From Dasyornis broadbenti (taxonomy: Eukaryota; Chordata; Aves; Passeriformes; Dasyornithidae), in assembly GCA_013397935.1 (NCBI GenBank), contig VZRN01000793.1, positions 72,272-136,271 of the forward strand: DNA of 64,000 nt, given 5' to 3'. The notes beneath the pieces were generated by a model. It was given only the letters and a program-made list of their open reading frames with translations. It was not told the DNA's origin and did not search any database. The translations under genes were made by a program, and so were the position numbers. Shown here one piece after another: positions 1 to 12,873 of the stretch (the first letter of the stretch is position 1; every line of letters starts with the position of its first letter).

Positions 1-1015
1 CTAAATAAATTAATTGTAAATAAGACAGAGCTCAGGGAAATATTTTGCCCTGAATCTGCTAAGGTAGATCCCTTTCTATCACAGGTCATCTTTTTTATTA
101 ACAATCTCTGAAGGAAAACCTTTTACTCATACAAGGAAATATAGTGAAGAAATTTTCTTAAAGCTATGCAAAGTTATTAAAGAAGAGAAATTAGAAAAGC
201 AAAAATTATTATTTACAACAGACACATTGTGATGGTAAATAAACTAAATGTATTTTATTTTGGACTGGAGTACCAATATATTCAAATTTCCAATTTGAAG
301 TGGTGCACATTTTCCATCAAACTTTTGTATTTCTGATTATAGTGTTTAATCTGAACTTTAGCACATAATTTCAGAAAAGCCATTTAGGGAATAAATTCAA
401 CAAATGATAGAATTATAGTTCTCTTTTCATATATTCTAAATAAGACTTCTAGCTTTTCCATTTTGAAATTACAATTTGACTTTCAAAAAAGAAAAAATAC
501 ATAAAATATAGACAAAAAGTGATGAAGTCTTTGAAGAGGTAGAAACCCCAAATTAAAGACTTGGGACCCTCTTGTATGCAATAAAAACCAGAGAAAAAAC
601 ACTAACTACTCAACATGAACTAACTTTACTTCCCATTATTCGAATCTGCAACCAAACTGAGCATTCCAGCTATTTCATAAATTAATACTCCAATCCTCCT
701 ACTACCTTTATACAATAAAATAAATATTTGAATATTTCATTTAAAAACCAATTGGTAATCATACCAATGTCTCTGGAGAAACAGTTTATGCTATTTTAAT
801 GAGGGATGGCAAAATAGAGATTTTATTATTCTATTTAATACTTTACTTTTATACACAGCAGTCTCCAGCAGCAGGTCAGGTGTTCAAACACCTCTCCCAC
901 ACAGCGGCATGATACACAGTAATTAGTGCAGTTTCTTAAAATTCTCCAGATGTAAGGTATGCTCGAATGTGCTCTTGATGGCTGTGGGTTAATGCCTTGT
1001 AAAAAAAATTTCCAT

Positions 1016-1162
1016 GTCCAAAAGACCACAAAACACTTAAAAAACAGAACCAAAGAAAAAAACAAGAACAAAAAAAAAGAAAAAAGGATAAAGGAGAAAA
1101 AAAAAAACCCCAAAAGTCCCAAAGCCAAAAAACAAAACAAAAAATAAAAACAAAACAAAAGC
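1016..1162. repeat. A-rich low-complexity tract
   Basis: Runs of A broken by C and G (aaaaacaagaacaaaaaaaa type) lead straight into a CR1 tip. The lysine-rich and phenylalanine-rich open frames here are low-complexity artefacts. Confidence 0.9.
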
Positions 1163-1222
1163 ACCCTGGAACTGGATGATCCTTCAGGTCCCTTTCAACC
1201 CAAACCATTCTACGATTCTGTG
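1163..1222 (+). mobile_element. CR1 LINE, 3'-terminal fragment
   Basis: The segment contains aactggatgatccttcaggt followed by ccctttcaacccaaacc and attctacgattctgtga, the signature 3' tail of avian CR1 elements. Only about 60 bp is recognisable, as expected of a severely 5'-truncated copy. It sits directly after an A-rich tract and is antisense to EDIL3. Confidence 0.85.
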
Positions 1223-3286
1223 AAAAAATGGATAATATCTTACAGAAAAAAACTGGAAACAAGTCATGAATAGGAGAAAAATGAATTCAGAAATATGAGG
1301 GTGATTAAAACTTGAAGATCAGCCTGGGAGTGGTGAAACTGGGAGAGGAGAAGAAGTGTAAGGGCGTAGGCGTGGACTCCTCGGTAAGAAATCACTAGAG
1401 AAGGGTAACAGCCACAAAGTCCTGCCGGCAGTTTGTGTTGGAGATGAGCTGCCATTATGATTTTAACAGGGATAACAGAAATAACAATCCTGCTCATGGC
1501 CATATCTATTCCAATTCATACTGCCTTAAAAAGAATAACGACTATATGAATAGAAAAATACAGATGCAAGGAATGAGCAGAGATAAAGTGAAAACAGAAT
1601 TAAACAAACCAACATATTTTAAAGCCATAAATGCAAAAAGACATAAGGGAAAAGAGAAACTGCTAGGTTTTTTTTTAAAAAAAGAGAGTTGACAAAAAAG
1701 ACTCATTACTGGAAAAGGTAAAGTGAGCATTTTGGTTATACTTCAGGACCAATTAATGAAAAACAGACGTGTGGGATTTTCTTTGTCATTGTATTTGCAA
1801 ATGATAAAAGTTAAACACATCACTAATAAAGTGGTAAGCGGTACATGGGTGGTATTTTATCACAGCCAACCTGTGAGGAGAAACAGAGGTCAGGAGAACT
1901 TTAAAAGGCAGATACGACTTACTCTGATTTTAATTTGCTTCCAAAAGCATGGTCACTGACCCTTTAAATCACAAGCCAATTACAAGCATTGTAGTGCCAT
2001 TACTAATTATATGCTGAGAGTGTAAATTTAAAATGGCAATTTCAATTTTCAGTTCATTGGGAGAATGTAGGAAAATGAAATTGCATACTAATTAGTTCAT
2101 GTGTATCAGACACCTGAAAGATTAGAGAAAAAAAATTCTGCACTCATTACAAGTGAGTTATAAGCAAAGCACTCAAACCTTTTATTTGCCAGGCTGCATA
2201 TAAATAAAGAAATTAAATGACAAAGAAAATTGATAATGATGGAACAAGGCAAAAATAGCTACAGGCTTGTACATAATCATACTTTGAGGGACTTTGCCCA
2301 TTATACACAGCTTCCTTTAGAATTTATCTAGCATTAGAAACTAGAAGAAGGCAACAGGCGATTGCTTCAGGTTCACGGCGGTAAATGTTAATTTACGTGT
2401 CCTAAAAACGGATTTTCTGGTTTTGTAACTTCCCGCTTAATCTCTGCCAAACATTCACACCATTTTTCAGTACCTTCTTCAGGACCAGCTGCTTCGTCAC
2501 CCAGAGCAGCATGGAAAAGGTTCCATGTGCAGACTGCTCGCCGTAGGGTCTGCAAAGAAGCTGCTGACATGACGGAGTAAAAACTCAAGTGAAGGGTTTG
2601 AGATCTTTTCTCCCACAAGACCGAAGGAAGGCAGCCAGAAATTTAGCCCAAAGAGGACATTTTGTAACTCTGCACGAACATTTATGTAGTGTCTCCCTGG
2701 CCAATACAGAACCTGTGCAAAAATGAGACGTGGGATTTCCACTTCTCCTCTCAGCAGAAAGTGTTCACCCATAAGAAGCTCAGACAGGGTTTGTTTCTTA
2801 AAGCTTACTTCATGCTTGAAGAACAAGACAGTGACCTGATGCAAAGAACTTCTATGCATAAAGTGTGAGTCTGTGGATGTCTGTCGCTTGCCAAATCTAA
2901 AAAGAGTTTCTGCAGAACACTAAAAAGCACTTTTTTTCCCTGCAAGTTTCATCTCCCTAAAAAGATTCAGATTTTCTGGTCCCAGGTGTTTTAAAGAAAG
3001 AGCAGTGGAAAGAAAGAAGTCCTATCAAGACTTCTGTTATGAAATTACAAAGAATATTTTAAATTTTGCTCTGAACAGAAAAAAAAAAGAGGATAAAAAA
3101 AAGCATTTGGCAAGTTTTGTGAAAATGATAGACGAAAGCTTATTTTGCAAGAAAAATGAGAAGAAAAAGAAGAGAATGCTCGGAACACATTATTTGTATG
3201 ACCTAAGCTTCTCGAAAGTCCTTACACACTATGGTTGTCAAAATTACAGAATAACCTGTATGGGATTGGAATTACCTCCAAATCTC

Positions 3287-3327
3287 AAAAAAAAAAAAAC
3301 CAAAAAAACCAAAACCAACTCAACCAA
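3287..3327. repeat. A-rich tract passing into CCAAAA units
   Basis: A run of A is followed by ccaaaaaaaccaaaaccaac. Intronic low-complexity sequence. Confidence 0.88.
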
Positions 3328-5034
3328 ATTCTTCAGACCTGATGTCAGGGGCTGAGATTTTAGGCACATTTTCTCCCCTGGCCCAACATTCCTTGCAGGT
3401 AAGAGCAAAGGGAAGACTTCCCAGGGAGCAAAGTCCAAGGAAGCCTGACAGCTGCCTCCACGGTGCCAAGCACAAACGTGGGAGCATCAGAGCTTTAGAC
3501 AGCCCCATCCAGTTCATCTCCTAGGAAAGACATGCCTAGGGGGCTGGTGCTAAATGATTTTGAAATCTTTCTCCAGCTCATTTAATAAAGCCCATAGCCC
3601 AAAAGCTTACTGTAATGCTGTAATGCTTTTCATTATCCATTAAAGTTACATTAGCTTTCTACTCCCATGGAAATAATTCTGCTCAGGTCCCCCTGCATGA
3701 TCCTTTCCAGTTCTTTTTCGTGTATAAATTTTACAGACTTCCTGACGCCCCTGATCTTCACGGACGAAAACTGAAATACGACACATTGAAGGCCCTTTGT
3801 GTTTTCACTCCGCAATAAATAACAAACAGCAACAGCAGTTTTTGTTTTTCAGAGCTGATAAAATCCAGCACTCCCACTGCACCAGTTTCAGAAAACTTCT
3901 TCAAACAGTGCTTTGTGTCTGCTCTCCACACAAGAAAAATGAGCAGGTGGTCCTGCGTGCTTTTCCCGCAGATATCTGGGAGCCTCGCAGAAATATCACA
4001 AATGGTAGTCAGGGCAAAAACTTGAAAAGGAACAAATATTAAAGCCATGTACACCAAGGTAGCTTCAAGAAGAGTGTGTCTGACACAGCTGAGGGCATTA
4101 TGGACTGTTCAATTTAGTGTTTGCCAGATAAAATGTTCAAACTCCCCATTTGCTAAACCCTGCGGTGGGTTCACAGAAAGGGAAGCGTCCTCCTCACGTA
4201 TTGGCAATGCTGTCAGATGTGCAGAAGGTTTTCCCTTAAGTATCGAACTCACTAACCTTTATTAACCAACAGCTGAGATTGCCAAAGCTTAGCCCAATTT
4301 ATGTATCATGAAAACAAAACACCATCCAAGCAAAGAGCTACAGCAATCACTAGATAGTCATTACCTTCATTAAAACACTGCTACAGGACTTCATATTCAC
4401 TGCTTCATGGCTTTTACTGAAGTCATTTGTTGGGCACCGAGAAATCCAGTGCACAGTGAGGGCACTGCCATTTGAATCACTCTAACAATAACATCCTTGA
4501 GTGGGGTGAGGACGTGTATTTTCAGCCCCACAGCTGTTTCAACCTTAATTATAACAGTCCTTGTTACTTCCAGCAATACTTAACCTGTGTGCCCAGAGCA
4601 GCTCAGCAAAGCGGACCAGCTCTTCCAGCAGGCTCTGGCACAGCCAAAGCCATGCTTAAAGCACTTTTAGCATGTGTCAAGATATCCCTACCACAAGATA
4701 CTGCTGTGATATATTTCTAAGGACCTAACCAACAAAGAAATGTAACATATGTGGAAAGCAGCTTCCTTGAAAGGAGCCTGAATAAATCTGCTTCCATGGT
4801 TTAGAGCCACAATGGAACATATGCCCACTTTTTTAAAATAAAAAAGAACTTGTGCATTTGTAAAGTCAAGATTATCACTGTTTTGCAACTAAATAGTTCC
4901 TTTTAGCCTCGGCTATGTCCCTGACAGTGAATAAGAATCTAGCTGTTCATTAACCACTTGTCTTCATCAGTTTCTTAAGTGACACTGGCAATTGAATCAA
5001 GGATATTTTTTTCCTGCTCAGCTCCATCTGTTAC

Positions 5035-5216
5035 CTGAATCCACGGCCATCTGTCATTTTCTGCAGCAGTCCAGGCATTCACAAGACCCTTCTTATTAAG
5101 TCGTGCATAGTACGGGTACCACTTCTGGAGTCCAAAAAGAGCTCGGTGAGTGGATGATGCCGTTATTTGTTGGTTTGACACAATCCCTCCTTCTATCCCT
5201 AGTGGGCCGGAGCATC
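5035..5216 (-). CDS. EDIL3: EDIL3 exon encoding N-terminal part of discoidin/F5-8C domain 1 (internal exon)
   Basis: This 182-bp internal exon enters in phase 1 and leaves in phase 0, giving 60 whole codons. The product starts CSGPLGIEGGIVSNQQITAS, continues through HRALFGLQKWYPYYARLNK, and ends NAWTAAENDRWPWIQ. This is the opening half of an F5/8 type C (discoidin) domain, including the first cysteine of the domain and the conserved NAWT...W-IQ stretch. In EDIL3 and MFGE8, discoidin domains bind phosphatidylserine and matrix glycosaminoglycans. The sequence matches EDIL3 rather than MFGE8. The acceptor is CCCATTTGCAG|GA, preceded by a 20-nt T run on the sense strand. The donor is ATTCAG|GTAACA. 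The split codon with the EGF3 exon gives Arg, so the domain junction reads C-Q-Q-R-C-S. Skipping this asymmetric exon would shift the frame. The rest of the domain is outside the window to the left. Confidence 0.97.
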
Positions 5217-8200
5217 CTGCAAATGGGAAAAAAAAAAAAAAAAAAAAGAAGAATTCAATGGAAGTGATCAACTGTTCTGAGTCCCAAGAGGCTGTAATTA
5301 CAATAGCATATGAATAGATCCAAAATGTCAGGCCATGTACAGTTTAGAAGAAATTTAAAGTACTTGACTACAGCATCTTCTTTTTGTAGAAATAATGTTA
5401 AAAAAGTATTGTTTGCAAAATACTATTCTCATTATAAAATTAATGAAAGATTAAATTTTCAATTTCTTTTAGTTTGTTCTAGCTGAAGACCTGCGAGTTT
5501 AGGTTTTAAGGACGCAATGAAAGAAAACAATCTTCTGATTCAAATATGGAAATGATTGCTAAAAGTAAATTTTAAATTCTGTAATTACTGCAAAGTTCAT
5601 ATTGTTGTTCTTGCCTCAAAGTTCAGCATTTGGCCAATGCACTGCAAATTGTTATTGCAGTTATCTTTAGAAATGTGAAAAGACACACAGGTTATCATTC
5701 AGTAACATTAAAAATATTTTTAATATTTTTAAATAGCAAGCCATAAAGTAAGCATTTAACTGAAATGCTCCATAATTTTATGTATGGTATTCATCATTAA
5801 TTTATTCACCAGAAATACCTGTAGACATAATCTTTTTTAAAATCAAGATATTTCTGCATACACTGTTTTTTGAAGCCACTCCATTTGGGCACAGGAACAA
5901 AAGATTTCAGCCACTGTGAGTAATCCAAACTGAGAAAATTATGAAAATTCATTACATACAATTAACGGCCTATCTACTATTCAACACCCCCAAACACGTA
6001 TGTGAGATTTTCCTTTCCTCAGTTCTGATGCAGAATCTAAAGAGAAGGTAATCACAGGATTTACTCTGGCAGCCAGTGTTTCTCTGTTGCCCAGAAGTTC
6101 TTCTGCTTTGCGGGCCAGCTGCACTTTGGCAATTTTGAACACCACAGGACAGATGTTTACTTGCATTTCAGGCTTTCTCTAAAACCTAGCAGTGTTTCAC
6201 CTCAAGTAGTACCCAAGAATGCACTCTGAAATAGTAGTTACTAAATCCTTACACCACATGGGCAGAAAGTCACAAATAATTTAACTCCTCATTAATTTAA
6301 AGGTACAGAGAAGAAAAAGTGACCAGTGCAATTTGCTGCTCTAGGCCAGGACTCAGCGCAGGCAGCGCAGTCTCCAGGCGTGGGTGTCACTGATGATGGA
6401 GACAAATATAAACTAAACTGAAGTTTTCAGCTGATCACGGAGGAAGAGTTATGGACAAGCACATGCTTGTGCTCTGAAAAGGTACAGCAAGGCTCCCGTG
6501 CAGGTGAGGTTCAGGGGGTGTTCCTTGTTAAATGCAAAACCTGGCCCAAACTTCCAGGATATGATCAAATGCAAATGCTGGCCCCGCTCAGATTAAGGAC
6601 TCACCTGCACCACACGATGATTTCACACAGGTTTTTGCCAGCCCACAAAGCTCGGCTAGAACCTGAAGTCCTCATGCCACTTCACTTTATGAGTCAACAA
6701 TGAAAGCTTTGCTTGCAGCACTTACAACTGCACAAAACACAACAAAACGCGGCTCTCTCCTGTCGCTGTGCCAGGCGCTAAGCAGCGCCAGAAGAAAACA
6801 AACGCTTTGTCACCACCATAGGCAGGCACAATACAGAACATACTCAGAAAACCCACATAAGTTGGAAAAGTGTCATTCCTCATTGTGTTTTCATCAAGCA
6901 TTACTTAAGGACTGAAAGGCCTATTCAAATCTTAGCTGTTTCTGAAGTATTTTCATCGAAGCAGAATAAAATCCTTTGGTGTGTAAACTGCGGTATCTGA
7001 TTGCAAACCAGACGTAAATGACTCTTCTCTCCTAAGAAAAGTGCATGTTTTCAAAAGTTTCTTATATTAAATTATTAAAAGAAAAAAATCTGTGTTGTTT
7101 CATAATGGAAAAGAAAATTCACACTGATGTGACTGTGTGAATGTGTAACTCACCAACACACCCGTACCTACGGGACATATGCACGAAATTAACCACCTTT
7201 GACAGCTGCAAAAATAGACTGATAATTGTTTAAAAACAGAGATGTGAGAAAACCGAAGAGAGGTTTCTGAGGGGAGCTTCAAAAGAAGGCATGTTGGAGC
7301 CACGTTAGGTGATGCTAGGCATGTCTGTCAGCGCATCTCTTGTTTGAGATGCATTAAATGTTGTTTGGAATAACAAATGTGTGAAATCCTTACAAGAGAA
7401 AGTTGAATTTTCCTTTCTAACTTGAAGGCAATTTCCTTTCTACGTTTAATTACCAAGCACAGCACTTAACTCTATTTTGTCAGCTATGACCATATACGCT
7501 CAACAGTGTTTATCTTCCTTAGCTTCAGGAGGATTATTCCTGAAATCCAAAGAAAATCGCTACCTTCAGGGAATAGCTACTTTATTGTACAAGCTCCTTA
7601 TTTTCTTTGCAGTTCCAGTCATGGTTTTGTCATGTTTGTCAGTTTTTCAATCTGAGGTAAACACAAAATTTACCACTCCTAAAAGTTAAAACTACTAGGC
7701 TAGAGACACTTTCTACTTTGGTGTTCAGTTCAGACATAACAACATGAGATGTGTGGAAAGCATGAGACTTCATAACAGTTTCTAAACAGTATTATAATTA
7801 TAGTTCTTAAATTATCAGAACATTCTGATTTTTTTTATGTATTGAATTTTTATTTTATTTTTTTTTAATTTATTTTTTATTTATTGAACAGCCAAGACTT
7901 CAGCAGGAGTTTCATTAGGATAGTGTGAGTGAGGTCCATCCACAGTTAAATCTGTCCTTTTACTCACCCTTGAGGTATTTATTTTAATCAGACATAATTT
8001 TCTACAAGAAAACCTTTCAATTTACTTTCTTTTACCAGTTAGAATCGAACATTGAACATATTTTTGGATAGCTGAATACCACAGCAAATGGACTTTCCTT
8101 AGCTGTATGCTCGTTAATTTCTTCCAAAAACACCATTAGATTAGCGAGTCAGTATTTTTTTCTTATAAAAGCTCTAATGCAGCTCTTACTCTCTAAATTC

Positions 8201-11200
8201 ACAAGAAATCTGCTTTTCCTGAAAACTCTCAGCTGAATGACCCATCTCTGGTTCGATTAAGTATGTTTTATCACTAAAAGATTGGTTACAGACACGATAT
8301 TAAATTTCAGACACAAAAAATTACTTTTCTTCAAGTTATCAATTTTTTTTTTTTTGTAGTTAAGAGCTGTGATATACCATTGACTACTAACAATGAAAAC
8401 AGGCAACAAGAGTTTTTTCAGATTTTTTTTTTTTTTTAAATGGGATGCGTATTTTGTAGAACAAGTACAAGATGTACTATATTTCATTGTTATGCTTCTG
8501 TTTCTATCAAATCTGTGGTTCTTTTAACAGAAATCATGACAGCATAGGAAATCATAACATCACTGTAGTAACTGTGTATAATTCAGATTGGCCAACATTA
8601 GTCATTAAATGAGAAAAAGTTATTAGTTAATGCAAACACTTTGGCTATAACAATATGCTCAATGCAAAGTAGCAAAAAAAAAAAAATTAAACAGCAATTA
8701 AAAAGCTGCCTGACATGTTCATGATACAGATTCACAAGCCAGATTTTGTCATCTGGAGCTGTTATTTCAGTGTCATTAAAGAGTAAGATACTAAGTCAAG
8801 TAATATTGGTCCTAAACCTACAGTGACAACTATTGGTATGCACTGAATAAAACCCATTTAATGCTTCTCTTTTTCTCATCAAACACAAACTTATGCTCAT
8901 GAAACCTCACTATCCATGGAGATAACAATACCAAGGCATATGCCAAGAGCTACGTGAATGGGTCCAGGGAAGGATGGGGAAAATCACAGCAATAGTGGCA
9001 TAGGAAATAGGAATTTCAGTAGCACAGGAACAGCAAATTTTTCAGTTCTCCTGAGAACCCCTACCACATGAAGACAGCACACTTACAAACCTGCCTTGAA
9101 GGCTTTGTGTACAATCTCAACCTTAACTGTATCTAGACACATTAAGTACCATTTTGTAGCACAACCCAGTTGGTTTTCAGTTGATTTCACTCATGGTCCA
9201 AGGGTATGGGGATCAAAGAGGTCCCCAGAAAGAAGATGAGTTCTGTGCTTCCACCTTTATCTCTGGCAACAGCAAATCCCTCCAGCTGAACAATACATTA
9301 AAGCAAAAGGAAGCAGAAGAAGATGACAGTTAGTTTACATTGATATCTCCTCAGAAGAACATTAAAACAGGGAAATAAGTAGCTGATTCTTACTTTTTTT
9401 ATAGTGAAAGAACAGACTATTTTAAGATAAAGAGATATTACAGCAAGAGATAATAAGCAGAAAGCACTGGGTAAGTATGTTACTTGAGCATATTTAATTT
9501 GAACTTTTACATTTATGTCACTCCACAAATTAAGCGAAACTTCCAAATGGTTTAAAAATTGCTTGAAAACGTGAGGTTTTTGCCTCCGCTACTAATATAA
9601 AAAGTTTTCTCGTTTTTGATGATGAAACATGCCTGACTTTGCAGCATGAATATATAGCTTTCATTTCCTCTGTTGGTCTGCCTCTAGCAAACGTCATCAA
9701 AACAAACAGATGCAAAATTGAAGGCAGGGAGAAAACAAATCTGCTTTAGACATCTGCAATCCTTTCTTCCTCCAAGCGTCTCATTTTCTGGAATGAAATG
9801 CTGTGCTTAGCAGGGCCTGGTAATGGTGCTGAACACAAACCTTGACAATGGGATTACGGATGACCTCTGGTACTGCAGCAATCCGTGCTGCTCACCACCA
9901 TGCAATCCAGGCTCCAGGCTCCTATTCTTTCTTCTCATTCCTCCTGCCAGGCAGACATCCTTGCCCAGTTTGTTCTGCCAAGGATGGCTCCTCCTAGACA
10001 ACAGCATGTCTGATATTTAGGAGCTCGTTAGATTAATAGAGTCTCTTTAAGAGACTCTTACTCAAGTATCCACCCATAAGCAATGTGATGTTTCTTTCAG
10101 GGCTTGCTTTTTGGCAACCCTTACATAACAAGGCTAAAATCTTCCTGTTAAGTGCTACCTAAAGTGCTTTTGCAGAGAGGTGGTTGGAGACACAGCTTCA
10201 ATTCCTTCTGGAGGTGTGTATGGACCCCCTCACGGTTTCAGTGATGTGACAGTCCCCAAATGCCAATTTTAATGGGGTTACAGATGACCACTGACTTTGC
10301 CTTTATTAATGCTGATGGATGCTTAGGTTACCCATGTGCTATCTAGGCTTCAGCCCATTTCTTCTTATTCTCACACCAGATTTCAGCTCCCTGCCTATGA
10401 GTAGTTTTCCACCCTGCAGTCCCCAGGCTGGGATTCACATCCCTCTGATGGACGTTCAGAGGGATTTCCTACCCTGAGCAAGTGTGCAAGAAAATGACAC
10501 TTCCAGCACAGCACAGGAGCATATGGAGACAGCAGCTCAGGCAGTGAAAGCAGATTATGTATTTTTCTGTAAGATGCTGTGATTGAAATATAAGGTCGTT
10601 ATTCAGGACTGGCTTGCTTAGTTCTAGACTGGTAATTCCTCCCTTCTCCTCCTTGAGTAGGATGGATAGGATTGCAAATTCCACACCAAAACCCACAGGG
10701 ATTAATGCTGGGGAACTGCAACATACAGCAGAGGTGAAGAAGAGGCCTAAATTTTACAGGCATAAAATTAAGGGAAGATACAACATCTGATTTAGGAAGA
10801 GCCTTAAACTGAACACTACTTGAAGCTGGCAAAATACAACAGGACAACCATCACTTGTTGCCTGTCCCTTTTCTTACACTCATTCATCAATCATTAATTT
10901 CTGATCACTGTCTAAGACAGCACTATTGGATTTGTCACCAGACCAAGCATTGTTATTCCTGTGCTCAAAAAGAATGGTACATCTAAAACCTCACATGTGC
11001 AAGGTTGCAATCAGAAAAATATGTTTTTCCTTTTTAGGATTTCTCCATGAAGTCATTGTGTTTGTGTTGAAGTCCATCACATTAATAGCACTGACATTAT
11101 CCATAGGCATGTTCAAAATGATTTTAACAGAACTGCTCTGGGAAGAATTATTTCAGGATGAAGACACACTGTTTGTGTCATTGTCCTTATCTGACAAAAC

Positions 11201-11375
11201 CATGGCATCAAACCACCTGGAAAAGTTTCTAATCCAAAGAAATGCCAACTACATTAAAACAACACCATTCCAAATGCGCTTCTGGAATCTCTTTTTTTCA
11301 AAAGCTCTGGTAGTGAACATTTAACAACCTCACTTGATGTGTGATTAGTACCTACTTGAGTCTTTCTTATTCCTA

Positions 11376-11400
11376 TTTTTTTTGTTTGTTTGTTTGTTTT
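11376..11400. repeat. (GTTT)n microsatellite
   Basis: A T run is followed by four GTTT units. Confidence 0.9.
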
Positions 11401-12823
11401 GGTCCTGATTCTACAAACGTGGACAAAAATGTTCTGTTCTTAGAACAGCACACCTCTGCTTGCCATATAGGTTACTGGACTCCTGGAGGCCCAACCCAAA
11501 ATCCAGGGTAGAGTTTAGAACTCAGGAAAATGATGGGCTGAACCTTGACTGTGACACAAAGTTGTTTAACTGCCGAAACCAAAATACTTCCTCTGAGTTT
11601 ATACCACTTATTTAAGTTACAGCATTTGACAATTCACTGATACACATTACTTTTATATTATTTTGTTGTCAAGCAGCAAATCTGAATTCTTGAAGAAAAA
11701 AAGTATTGCGGTAAGGCCTTTAGTCTCTCAAACTCTGTTGAGCTCTCATATAGAAATACATTAATCTTTATGTGAAAAATGATTTTTACCTTTCAAACTG
11801 GCAGTGTGAAAAATGACATTTCTACCATGTCTGAGTGCTGACATTAACCATCGACATAACTCACAGCCACTTAAATACCACTAAAATTAATCTGAGTAAC
11901 AGAAATTATGGTGTAACACTAAAAAAAAATTCCTATTATAGAAGGTAAGTTCATAGTAGCTTTCAAGTTAAATAACTGTCATATTTACACACCTAAGTGT
12001 GTAAGACAAACAAATGACAGACAAAGAAGTCATAGCCCCTAACTGCCACATAACAATAATTGATTATTACTGTTTTTACCTTAGGGTGCAATGACATGAA
12101 AAAATAAATGATTCTGAGTTCTTTTACCAATCCCAAGACTTTTTTGGTGGATCTGGACTTGGGCAGCTGTGGGTGGAGGAAATTTGTGCAGCTGTGGATC
12201 TATTAATTGCCTCCTTTATTTCTACCTGTTGCAAATGCTTGTGGCAAAGACTTCAGCCACTTAACAATTTAAGCATAACTTAGGCATTTAAAAACAAAAT
12301 TAGGAACCAAGCTGCATTTTAAAACAGTCTTTATTTGCTGCTGCTGGCCCGTGTACAATCCTCGGGTAGTGATAGAAATATTTCTTTGAACAGTACAAGA
12401 AAACTCAACTGCTTTCCAGCTTGTTAAGGAAATCTCTTAATTAGACACTGTTCTGAGAAAGTTTAGCCTGATTCCGGGGAAGGTACAGACGACTTCTTTC
12501 AGAGTTTCTGGGTTTTACATTAACATTCATATATCTTTAATGGTATGCATGTTTCTTTTTTTTTGTTTATGGAGTGTGCAGCACAAACAAAACCTTACCT
12601 ATGCGGCAATTGCATTATATTGTTGTGTAACTTCTCTTATTCCTAAATTCACTCCAAAGAACTTTTTCTTTGTTGTCACAGAGCAGAAAAATTAGTAATT
12701 TTAACCTAAAGTAGATAACCAACTACAACTATTGCCAATTGCAAGGCAGCTCAGGGTACATGTATCTATGTGCTCAACAATTTCTCCTTCTTAAATCTGT
12801 CTGCTACAAAAAGCAAATTTGAC

Positions 12824-12873
12824 AAAAAAAAAAAAAAAAAGAAGAAGGAAAAAAAAAAAGAACCCTTAAACCC
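12824..12873. repeat. A-rich tract with GAA interruptions
   Basis: A17 is followed by gaagaaggaa and another A run. Intronic low-complexity sequence. Confidence 0.9.

Larger units (their letters stand above)
1..5034 (-). other. EDIL3: EDIL3 intron downstream of the discoidin-1 exon (partial)
   Basis: No coding exon is seen here, and I found no match to the expected continuation of discoidin domain 1, so that exon lies left of the window. Contents are AT-rich unique sequence, a long A-rich tract at 1016-1162 feeding into a CR1 tip at 1163-1222, and a second A/CAAA tract near 3287-3327. The stretch at 1960-2110 is rich in TAAT/ATTA motifs and free of simple repeats. It could be conserved non-coding DNA but shows nothing decisive. 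Intron start GTAACA is at 5034 going left. Confidence 0.85.

Noticed and set aside
10926..11324. 132-codon plus-strand open frame
   Set aside because: It has no recognisable domain, splice context or promoter. The composition is that of intronic DNA, so it is probably chance.
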